From Rhodopseudomonas telluris (lineage in GTDB: Bacteria > Pseudomonadota > Alphaproteobacteria > Rhizobiales > Xanthobacteraceae), in NCBI RefSeq assembly GCF_042432815.1, contig NZ_JBHLWM010000012.1, forward strand, positions 124,001-188,000: a stretch of 64,000 nucleotides of DNA, given 5' to 3'. Position numbers and translations under genes: made by a program. Within the stretch, counting starts at the first letter, position 1. Each line of letters opens with the position of its first letter. This document shows positions 57,640 through 64,000 of this stretch, piece after piece. Under the pieces are notes generated by a model that was not told where the DNA came from, ran no database searches, and saw only the letters and a program-made list of their open reading frames with translations.

Positions 57640-58203
57640 TCAGAACCGCGTCACCACCTCGGCCAGCGTCGGGCGCGGGCGGTCTTCGACGTCCTTGGTG
57701 CGGCGGCCGATGTGGATGAAGCCGGCGAGCTTTTCGTGCTCCTTCAGGCCGAGGCCGCTTAGCACGTCGCGGTCGTAGGCGATCCAGCCAGACAGCCAAT
57801 TGGCGCCGTAGCCGAGCGCGGTGGCGGCGGCGACGATGTTCATGCAGCTCGCGCCAGCCGACAATTCCTGCTCCCACTCGGGCACTTTCGGATGCGGTTT
57901 CGGCGAACTCACCACCGCGATCACCAGCGGTGCTTCGGACAGCCGTCCCTGTTCGGCGGCGATCTGCTGCGGCGTCGCATCCGGATGTTTGCGCGCGAAC
58001 ACCTCGGCGATCACCACGCCGCCACGCGTCCGTGCGTCGCCTTCGAACACGATGAAGCGCCACGGCGCGATCTTGCCGTGGTCCGGCACCCGCGCGCCGA
58101 TCGTCAGGATGGTCTCGATTTCGGCGGGCGAGGGGCCGGGTCCGGTCATCTCGCGCGGCTTCACCGAGCGGCGGGTCTTCAGGAAATCGATCGTGTCGGG
58201 CAT
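57640..58203 (-). CDS. Nitroreductase-family protein (YdjA-like)
   Basis: This 187-residue protein has the short form of the nitroreductase fold: FLKTRRSVKPREMTGPGPSP (FMN phosphate contact), RVPDHGKIAPWRFIVFEGDA, a central SAGASCMNIVAAATALGYGA, WLSGWIAYDR, and the C-terminal FIHIGRRTKDVEDRPRPTL. It binds FMN and reduces nitro or quinone substrates with NAD(P)H; the natural substrate is unknown. It lies alone between a palindromic repeat and the next minus-strand gene. Confidence 0.9.
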   Translation of the reverse strand: MPDTIDFLKTRRSVKPREMTGPGPSPAEIETILTIGARVPDHGKIAPWRFIVFEGDARTRGGVVIAEVFARKHPDATPQQIAAEQGRLSEAPLVIAVVSSPKPHPKVPEWEQELSAGASCMNIVAAATALGYGANWLSGWIAYDRDVLSGLGLKEHEKLAGFIHIGRRTKDVEDRPRPTLAEVVTRF

Positions 58204-58299
58204 GGGGCTTGCTCTTGTCGCGAGGAGTGCGAGCCCTGTTAGCGCAACGCAGCGCCGGAAACGAGCGTCCGCGGGCCAGATTCGAGCGATTGTGATTTG

Positions 58300-58707
58300 C
58301 TAGGGCTTGCGGGTCTGCCCGGCGCCGGGCGCGCTCGGGCGGGGAGCGGAGCCCGGCAGGCAACTGATCGAGCCGATTGAATTGCCGCCATATTGCACGA
58401 ATCCGGAACTGGTGGTCGGCGAATGCGGCACGCTGATCGGCAGGTAGATGTAGCAGACGGAATTGTCGACCGGATCGCGCCAGCGCTGGACGATCGTGTC
58501 CTGCAGCGGCCCGGCGAACTGCCGCTCCAGCACCAGTTTCGGCAGATTGCCCCAGGCCGGCGACGGCTGCGGCGGCGCAGTCGGGGGGGACGCGGGTTGT
58601 TGCTGCGCGGGTTGCTGAGCCGGCGTCGCGGGCTGCTGCGCCTGCGCCTGCGCGTGCGACATCGTCATGGCAAAGATCGTGACGGTGAAAGCGGCAAGGG
58701 CGCGCAT
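58300..58707 (-). CDS. Exported Pro/Gln-rich protein
   Basis: This 135-residue protein has a signal peptide (LAAFTVTIFAMTMSHAQAQA), then a Gln/Pro/Ala-rich linker, then a compact domain with NLPKLVLERQFAGPLQDTIV, VQRWRDPVDNSVCYIYLPIS, FVQYGGNSIGSISCLPG. Two Cys residues could form a disulfide. The gene begins six bases after the adhesin's stop on the same strand, so it may be in the adhesin operon as an accessory export or assembly factor. No function is known. Confidence 0.75.
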   Translation of the reverse strand: MRALAAFTVTIFAMTMSHAQAQAQQPATPAQQPAQQQPASPPTAPPQPSPAWGNLPKLVLERQFAGPLQDTIVQRWRDPVDNSVCYIYLPISVPHSPTTSSGFVQYGGNSIGSISCLPGSAPRPSAPGAGQTRKP

Positions 58708-58713
58708 CGGCGA

Positions 58714-61326
58714 CTAGAACTCGACCGCGACGCCGGCGCGTCCGACATGCTCGACACCGCCGCCGTTGGAATAGCTGCCGTAGACCACGGTTGGCAGCGA
58801 CATGTTGAGGCGGTGAGAGACGCCGATGCCGACGCCGGTCTCGCCGCGATAGAATCCGGTGTTGACCGCCAAGGTGGTCTTACCGGCGGCGGAGGGCATC
58901 AGCACCGGGGCGACGGCGACCGCGGCGACGATGCCGCGCCGTGCTTCACGCTGATTGTCGGTGATCTGGCCCTGCAATCCGCCGATCTGCGACTGAAGCC
59001 CGGAGGCGACGCTGGTGAGCTGGCCGACATTGACCGCATCGGTCTGCGACACGCCGGCGGCGACGTTGGTGATGCGGCGCTCGCTGCCGGACGAGCCGAC
59101 CGACACCGTGTTGGCTTCGGCCGCGATCGACCCTGCGCCGAGCGCCACCGCGTTGCTGGCGGTGACGATCGCGCCGCTGCCGACCGCGACGCTGCGCGCC
59201 GCGGTCGCCGAGGCGTCGGGGCCGAGCGCGGCGCTGTTGGCGCCGGTCGCCACGGCGCGGTCGCCGAACGCCGCGCCGCCATTGGCCGCCGTGGCGGTGA
59301 CGCCGACCGCGACCGAGCCGGTGGCCGAGGCGCCAGTGCCGATCGCGATCGCATTGGTGCCGGTCGAGGCCGCGGTGGTGCCGATCGCAATCGCGCCTTC
59401 GGCGCTGGCGACCGAACTGGTGCCGAGCGCGATCGCGTTGCTCCCCGAGGCGGCCGCATCGGTGCCGATCGCGGTGGAGTTGCTGCCCGACGCCTGCGCG
59501 TTGGTGCCGATCGACGCCGCGTTGCTACCCGTTGCGCTGGCAGCGGTGCTGGAGGAGTTGACGCGGACATACGTCGAACTCGCCGAGATCCCGGCGACGA
59601 TCGAACTCAGCGCCGCGACCTGCTGGTTGGTGGCGTAGAGCTGGGCGCCGTTGACGGCGTCGGTTGAACTCGCCGACAGGGTGCCGGCGCTGAGCCCGGT
59701 CAGCGTGCGCGTGCCGGAGGTGCCGGTGAAGTCCACCAGCGTGCCGCCGCTGGCCGCCGCGACGGTGATCGTCGCACTGCTCGACGCCTGCTGCACCAGA
59801 CCGATGCTGCCGTTCGACACCGCGGTCTGCAGATTGCCGAACGCGGTGTCGACTGCGCTGAAGGCGCTGCCGACATTGTCGTAGGCGGTGCCGCGAATGG
59901 TGTAGCTCGGCGCGTTGATCTGGCCGTTGGCATCGAGCGTCGCGCCGAACGCCGCGGCGACGCGCTGGTTGGCGGTGTAGAGCTGTCCGCCATTCACCAC
60001 GTCGGTCGAGCCCGCCGCCAGCGTGCCGGCCGCGACATTGACGATTTTGCGCTCGCTGCCGACGGCGCCGACCGAGACGGTGTTGGCGGTGTCGGCGACC
60101 GAGCCGGCGCCGAGCGCGACGGAGTTGGCTCCGGACGCGCTGGCGGACCGGCCGATCGCAACGGCATTGGTGGCGCTCGCAGCGGACGAGAGGCCGAACG
60201 CGAGCGACGAGATGCCGCCGGCGTTCGCGTTTCGGCCGATCGCGATGGCATCGTCGGCCATCGCTCTGCTGAGATAGCCGACCGCTACCGCAGCGACTCC
60301 GCCGGTCTGCGTCGAACTCCCCAGCGCCGTCGAATAGTCGCTGAAGGCCTGCGCATTGGTGCCGATCGCGGTGGTACGCGTGCCGCTGGCGCTCGCCAAC
60401 GAGCCGACCGCGGTGCTGGCGTCGCCGCTGGCGGTGCTGTTGTTGCCATAGGCCGCGGTGGACGCGGCGGACGCCGTGCTGCCGTGCCCGATCGCGATGG
60501 CGTCGGTCTGGCTCGCGCTGGCCCCGGAGCCGATCGCGACCGCGTAGCTGCTGCTCGCTGCAGCGCTGTTGCCGAGCGCGATGCTGAAATCCGTCGTGGC
60601 TTGCGCCGCATTGCCCATGGCGATGCTGGCGCTGCCCGCGGCGGCGCTCGCGCTGCCGATCGCGACGGCATTGGCGCCGCTCGCTGCGCTGCCCGTTCCA
60701 TAGGCGGAGGCTGACACGCCGGTGGCCGCACTGTTGTAGCCGGAGGCGATCGCCGCGCTTTGGGTCGCGCTCGCGCCGGAGCCGGTCGCGACCGCGTTGG
60801 CGCCGCTCGCCGCCGAGGCGCGGCCGAGCGCGACGCTGCTGTCGCCGCTCGCCGCCGCGTTGAAGCCGGCGGCCAGCGACGATAGGCCGGTTGCCTGGGC
60901 CGAGCCGCCGAACGCGGCGGCATTGGCAGCCGTCGCATCCGACTGAAATCCGACCGCGATCGCGCTGGAGCCGGTCGCGTTCGACGAGGCGCCGATCGCC
61001 GTGGCGTTTGTCCCGGTCGCGTTGGCCTGGAAACCGAACGCGGACGCGTTCGTGTTCGTCGCGCTGCTTTGCATGCCGAAGGCTGAACTGGCAGCACCGG
61101 TCGCAGACGATTGCGTGCCGCACGCCACCGCGCCGGTGGCGGTTGCGGTCCCAGATCCGGAGCTTCCGTCGCAGACGAATTGCGCGCGCGCCGGTCCCGG
61201 CGCCAGGGACAGCACGGCGACGGCCGAAGCGACCGCGAGGGCGTACCCCGAGGTCAAGCTCCATGTCGCCAACAGCAGCCTGGCGCGGCTGCGACAAATC
61301 GCGCCCGTGATCACGATGTTCCCCAT
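58714..61326 (-). CDS. Trimeric autotransporter adhesin (YadA-like)
   Basis: This 870-residue protein has a long N-terminal signal (about 1-48: ARLLLATWSLTSGYALAVAS, then LSLAPGPARAQ). A passenger of many 14-residue YadA head repeats follows, of the form ATGxxAxAxGxxSxA (e.g. NATAIGASSNATGSSAIAVG). Neck-type motifs such as IVNVAAGTLAAGSTDVVNGG, TGLSAGTLSASSTDAVNGAQ, and ITNVAAGVSQTDAVNVGQ recur. A C-terminal anchor of about 70 residues ends with the beta strand GRAGVAVEF. It attaches the cell to surfaces. It is divergent from a winged-helix regulator with only 30 bases between starts. Confidence 0.92.
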   Translation of the reverse strand: MGNIVITGAICRSRARLLLATWSLTSGYALAVASAVAVLSLAPGPARAQFVCDGSSGSGTATATGAVACGTQSSATGAASSAFGMQSSATNTNASAFGFQANATGTNATAIGASSNATGSSAIAVGFQSDATAANAAAFGGSAQATGLSSLAAGFNAAASGDSSVALGRASAASGANAVATGSGASATQSAAIASGYNSAATGVSASAYGTGSAASGANAVAIGSASAAAGSASIAMGNAAQATTDFSIALGNSAAASSSYAVAIGSGASASQTDAIAIGHGSTASAASTAAYGNNSTASGDASTAVGSLASASGTRTTAIGTNAQAFSDYSTALGSSTQTGGVAAVAVGYLSRAMADDAIAIGRNANAGGISSLAFGLSSAASATNAVAIGRSASASGANSVALGAGSVADTANTVSVGAVGSERKIVNVAAGTLAAGSTDVVNGGQLYTANQRVAAAFGATLDANGQINAPSYTIRGTAYDNVGSAFSAVDTAFGNLQTAVSNGSIGLVQQASSSATITVAAASGGTLVDFTGTSGTRTLTGLSAGTLSASSTDAVNGAQLYATNQQVAALSSIVAGISASSTYVRVNSSSTAASATGSNAASIGTNAQASGSNSTAIGTDAAASGSNAIALGTSSVASAEGAIAIGTTAASTGTNAIAIGTGASATGSVAVGVTATAANGGAAFGDRAVATGANSAALGPDASATAARSVAVGSGAIVTASNAVALGAGSIAAEANTVSVGSSGSERRITNVAAGVSQTDAVNVGQLTSVASGLQSQIGGLQGQITDNQREARRGIVAAVAVAPVLMPSAAGKTTLAVNTGFYRGETGVGIGVSHRLNMSLPTVVYGSYSNGGGVEHVGRAGVAVEF

Positions 61327-61356
61327 TCCGGGAGCAAGCTATTCAGGTGCGTCAGA

Positions 61357-62325
61357 GTGGCAACTGCAGAAATTTGGTCGCATCTGATCGCGTGGTCGCA
61401 GGGGAGGGTGGCGTTGGCGTCCGACGGCGAGTGGCAGGCGAGGATCGCGCAGGTACGGGCGCATCCGAACTTTCCGCGGGCGATGCGCGCCGCCGCGGCC
61501 GGGCTTTGCTCGCACTATCAGGGCGGCCCGCTACTCAACTGGCTGATGGACGACCGCGCCCGGCTGCTGTTCGGCTACCTCGCGCTGCATCTGCATTTCA
61601 CCCGCGATCCGGCCGACCCGGCCTCGGGGCTGACACCGACGCGGATGAAGCAGCTCTGCACCGAGTTCGATCTGTGTAGTCCGGGGCGCGCCGGCGCGAT
61701 GCTGTCGCTGATGCGGTTTTCCGGCCATCTCGCGCCGGATACGGACAATACCGACCGCCGCTCGCGCCGGCTGGTGGCGACGCCGCAACTCCTGGCGCTG
61801 CTACGCAGCCGTTGGCAGGCGAATTTCTCCGGCGCGACGATGCTATTCGATGACGGCGACCGGCTGATGGCGCGGCTCGACGACGACATCTTCGTCCGCG
61901 CTCTGCTGCGTGCGATGTTCGATCGTTTCAGCACCGGCTTCCGGCTGCTCGCGCACACGCCCGGGCTCGGCGTGTTCAGCGAGCGCGCGGGTGGGATGAT
62001 GATCATGTCGACGCTGGTGGCGGCCGGTGAGGACGACGACACCGTGCCGCCGTCGCGGCCGATCGCGTTGTCGATCTCGGAGCTGTCGCGCCGCTTCGGC
62101 GTGTCGCGCGTGCACGTCGCCAAGATGCTGCGCGACGCCGCCGCCGACGGGCTGATCACGCGCGGCGGCGGCGAGGCGATCACTCTGGCGCCGGCGCTGG
62201 CGGAGGCGCTCAAGCTCTTCTTCGCCAACGCGCTGGCGTTCTTCTTCGACAACGCCCGCGACGCGGCCGCGGCGCTCGATGCCGCCACCTCGCCAACCGG
62301 CGCCGCCGAACGGAAGACCGCGTAG
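61357..62325 (+). CDS. Winged-helix regulator divergent from the adhesin
   Basis: The start is uncertain: GTG 61357 gives 322 residues, and TTG near 61414 would also work. The N-terminal 220 residues are mainly helical (RMKQLCTEFDLCSPGRAGAM, DRLMARLDDDIFVRALLRAM) with no known ligand domain. The C-terminal part has a winged helix with LSISELSRRFGVSRVHVAKM and LRDAAADGLITRGGG as wing. It is probably a transcription regulator of the divergent adhesin, an inference from position. The last 25 residues are Ala-rich. Confidence 0.7.
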   Translation: MATAEIWSHLIAWSQGRVALASDGEWQARIAQVRAHPNFPRAMRAAAAGLCSHYQGGPLLNWLMDDRARLLFGYLALHLHFTRDPADPASGLTPTRMKQLCTEFDLCSPGRAGAMLSLMRFSGHLAPDTDNTDRRSRRLVATPQLLALLRSRWQANFSGATMLFDDGDRLMARLDDDIFVRALLRAMFDRFSTGFRLLAHTPGLGVFSERAGGMMIMSTLVAAGEDDDTVPPSRPIALSISELSRRFGVSRVHVAKMLRDAAADGLITRGGGEAITLAPALAEALKLFFANALAFFFDNARDAAAALDAATSPTGAAERKTA

Positions 62326-62445
62326 TTCGCGGCCGCGATCGACTGCCAACCCTTCGATCGGAACGTTTGCAGGAATTGCGACGCGGACGCGTGGCTCCCG
62401 GATCCGCAGAAAGTCCCTGCGGCACAATGGTTTCCGAAGTTTAAT

Positions 62446-62471
62446 GAAACGCGATGGGCGGTGTTGCCGTT
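62446..62471 (+). promoter_or_regulatory. EcfG-type promoter candidate upstream of yfdX
   Basis: GAAAC (62446-62450), 17 bases, then CGTT (62468-62471) differs from the general-stress sigma EcfG consensus GGAAC-N16/17-CGTT at one base. It lies about 90 bases upstream of the yfdX start. Confidence 0.3.
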
Positions 62472-62560
62472 ATCCGGGCGAACTCGACATCGCGAGTTCT
62501 GCCGACCGATCACCGGACATCGATGACCGCGCTCGACACCAGCCCAGAGGAGAAACCATC

Positions 62561-63367
62561 ATGTTTCGTGTCAAGACGACGCTCATCGCTGCCGCGCTCG
62601 CCACCACCGCTCTGTGCGGCGCCGTGTATGCGGCGGATCACCAGGCCTCGCCAGACAAGGTCGCGGCGCAGGATTTCGCCAAATTGTCGAAGGACGGCTT
62701 CAATGCCTTTCAGGACATTCGCGAGGCTCGGCTGGCGCTGTTCAACGGCAAGCCGGACGCGGCGCGCAAGGACGTCAACAAGGCGATGGAGTCGCTGGAG
62801 AAGAGCAAGACCGACGACTCGATCTTCACCAAGGCCGAGGCGGATCTGAAACTGCCGGCGCAGGTCGCCGACGCCAAGCAGCCCGGCCAGAGCGCGCCGT
62901 CGACCACGCCGGTGAAGTGGCTGCCGATCAACGGCACCATCACGGTGCACGAGGACTATTCGGCGGTGCCCGCCAAGGTCGCGGCGCTGAAGACCGCGAA
63001 TTCGCAGCTCAAGTCCGGCAAGCAGAAGGAGGCGCTCGATACGCTGAAGATGAACGACGTCAACGTCGCGGTCGCGCTCGAAGTCGCGCCGATCGACGCC
63101 ACCCTGAAGGGGGTCGACCAGGCGTCGAAGCTGCTCGATAGCGGCAAGTACTACGAGGCCAACGGCGCGCTGATGCAGGTCGAAAACGGCATCCGCTATT
63201 CGGTGGTCGATATCAACGACAAGGTGCCGGCGAATACGGCGACCAAGACCTCGGCGGCGGAAACCAAGCCGGCGGCCACCACCAGCGGCCAGGCAACCGC
63301 GGCCACGCCGTCCACAGCTAGCCCGTCGACCAGCACGCCGCCCGCGGCGACCCCAGCGACCAAGTAA
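62561..63367 (+). CDS. YfdX-family exported protein
   Basis: The start is ATG 62561 with AGAGGAGA upstream, giving 268 residues. A signal peptide (KTTLIAAALATTALCGAVYA, cut about residue 24) is followed by the YfdX domain: KLSKDGFNAFQDIREARLAL, GKPDAARKDVNKAMESLEKS, VKWLPINGTITVHEDYSA, and LDSGKYYEANGALMQVENGI. The C-terminal 50 residues are a Thr/Ala/Ser/Pro-rich tail, longer than in enteric YfdX. YfdX is a periplasmic stress-linked protein of unclear role. It converges with thrS. Confidence 0.85.
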   Translation: MFRVKTTLIAAALATTALCGAVYAADHQASPDKVAAQDFAKLSKDGFNAFQDIREARLALFNGKPDAARKDVNKAMESLEKSKTDDSIFTKAEADLKLPAQVADAKQPGQSAPSTTPVKWLPINGTITVHEDYSAVPAKVAALKTANSQLKSGKQKEALDTLKMNDVNVAVALEVAPIDATLKGVDQASKLLDSGKYYEANGALMQVENGIRYSVVDINDKVPANTATKTSAAETKPAATTSGQATAATPSTASPSTSTPPAATPATK

Positions 63368-63495
63368 CGGCTGGTCAGGTCGGGGCTACGGATCGTCTCC
63401 GCCGTTGCTTCCGACCGGCCTGGCAGGCGGCGGCATTCGCGGTAATGCGCCAGACGCTCCCGTGATGCCGCTGCCGCCGGCGAGCCTTTCAATGC

Positions 63496-63523
63496 AGCGA
63501 GCCGGCCCCGGGGCCGGCTCGCT
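63496..63523. terminator. Strong inverted repeat between converging yfdX and thrS
   Basis: AGCGAGCCGGCC (63496-63507) and its exact complement (63512-63523) enclose a CCGG loop, forming a 12-bp stem. T-runs are weak (TTGGTGTT on the plus strand), but the place between convergent genes suits a bidirectional terminator. Confidence 0.6.
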
Positions 63524-63533
63524 TGGTGTTGTG

Positions 63534-64000
63534 TCAGACCGCCTCGCGCATCCGCCGCACGTCGGGCGGCGTGGCTTCGTCCACCAGCGCGGCGATCGCT
63601 TCGTCGGTGGGCATCACCTTCTGGCCGTCGCTGCCGAGCCGGCGGACGGAGACCTGATGGGTCTCGGCTTCCTTCTTGCCGACCACCAGCAGGGCGGGGA
63701 CCTTGGCGAGCGAATGCTCGCGCACCTTGAAGTTGATCTTCTCGTTGCGCAGGTCGATGTCGGCGCGCAGGCCGGCCTTGCGTAGCGCGGCAAGGACCTT
63801 CTGCGCGTAGTCGTCGCCTTCCGACGTGATCGTGGTGACGACCACCTGCACCGGCGCCAGCCACAGCGGGAAGTTGCCGGCGTAGTGCTCGATCAGGATG
63901 CCGATGAAGCGCTCCATTGAGCCGCAGATCGCGCGATGCACCATCACCGGCGCCTTCTTGGCGCCGTCGGCGTCGATGTAGAACGCGCCGAACCGCTCCG
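63534..64000 (-). CDS. thrS: Threonyl-tRNA synthetase, C-terminal part (gene runs out of the window)
   Basis: The minus-strand frame is open to the window edge and ends at TGA 63534-63536. About 155 C-terminal residues are visible. They include the class II motif 3 region VMVHRAICGSMERFIGILIE, whose Arg contacts ATP, and the anticodon-binding domain: FPLWLAPVQVVVTTITSEGD, DLRNEKINFKVREHSLAKVP, ALLVVGKKEAETHQVSVRRL. ThrS charges tRNA-Thr with threonine. The sequence is intact in the visible part and is a core chromosomal marker. Confidence 0.95.
   Translation of the reverse strand, partial: ERFGAFYIDADGAKKAPVMVHRAICGSMERFIGILIEHYAGNFPLWLAPVQVVVTTITSEGDDYAQKVLAALRKAGLRADIDLRNEKINFKVREHSLAKVPALLVVGKKEAETHQVSVRRLGSDGQKVMPTDEAIAALVDEATPPDVRRMREAV

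Noticed and set aside
1..64000. CRISPR array, tRNA or rRNA genes
   Set aside because: No regularly spaced repeats were seen, and no cloverleaf with a GTTCGA-type T-loop in the right setting could be found by eye; a dedicated tRNA scan could still reveal one.

Overview
The window is high-GC alphaproteobacterial DNA that looks like Rhodopseudomonas palustris or a close Bradyrhizobiaceae relative. That placement is an inference from family content: a BTLCP cysteine peptidase, several PAS_5-like proteins, CtrA-type TTAA-N7-TTAA sites, the palindromic intergenic repeat at 57.55 kb, a photoactive yellow protein homologue, and general codon style. No rRNA, tRNA, CRISPR array or insertion sequence was recognised.

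Bases 1-28,271 are the late half of an HK97-like siphoprophage, nearly all on the + strand with ATGA-type overlaps. The order is: end of an early/replication protein, a NusG-family protein, a terminator-rich leader, HNH nuclease, small and large terminase, portal, prohead protease, major capsid, head-tail connectors, tail tube, tail assembly chaperone with an apparent -1 frameshift, tape measure, lambda M/L/K-like distal tail proteins, a large tail-tip protein, a series of small tail and fibre proteins, a two-gene minus-strand insert (one a lipoprotein), GH19 endolysin, a three-TM holin-like protein and a small membrane protein. Integrase, repressor and att sites are not visible.

Bases 28.3-34.7 kb are visibly less GC-rich. 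They hold a hypothetical protein, a multi-pass glycosyltransferase-like protein with a C-terminal beta domain, a HAD-UbiA fusion and a divergent LPG-synthase-like membrane protein. Together they read as a polyprenyl-phosphate-sugar surface glycosylation cassette beside the prophage lysis end, possibly lysogenic-conversion cargo or a separate island.

Bases 34.8-46.1 kb return to core-type genes: two small hypotheticals, the BTLCP peptidase, a tandem PilZ protein, a triple-PAS hybrid histidine kinase, a Crp/Fnr regulator, a PAS_5 protein, an acyltransferase, a rhomboid protease, a two-CBS protein and a TetR regulator. Two exact CtrA-type sites occur here.

Bases 46.2-52.2 kb hold a siderophore-type TonB receptor with a PepSY reductase-like protein and a 58-residue membrane protein, then a patatin-like phospholipase and an exported beta-rich protein.

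Bases 52.3-57.5 kb are the most interesting locus. A gap-free photoactive yellow protein homologue keeps Cys69 and Glu46 but has Phe at position 42. It is translationally overlapped with a hybrid histidine kinase and lies divergent from a PAS-GGDEF-EAL protein, with a perfect TGTGA-N6-TCACA palindrome between them. This suggests a light-linked phosphorelay and c-di-GMP locus. The window ends with a nitroreductase, an exported Pro/Gln-rich protein, a YadA-like trimeric autotransporter divergent from a winged-helix regulator, a YfdX-family protein and the 3' end of thrS.
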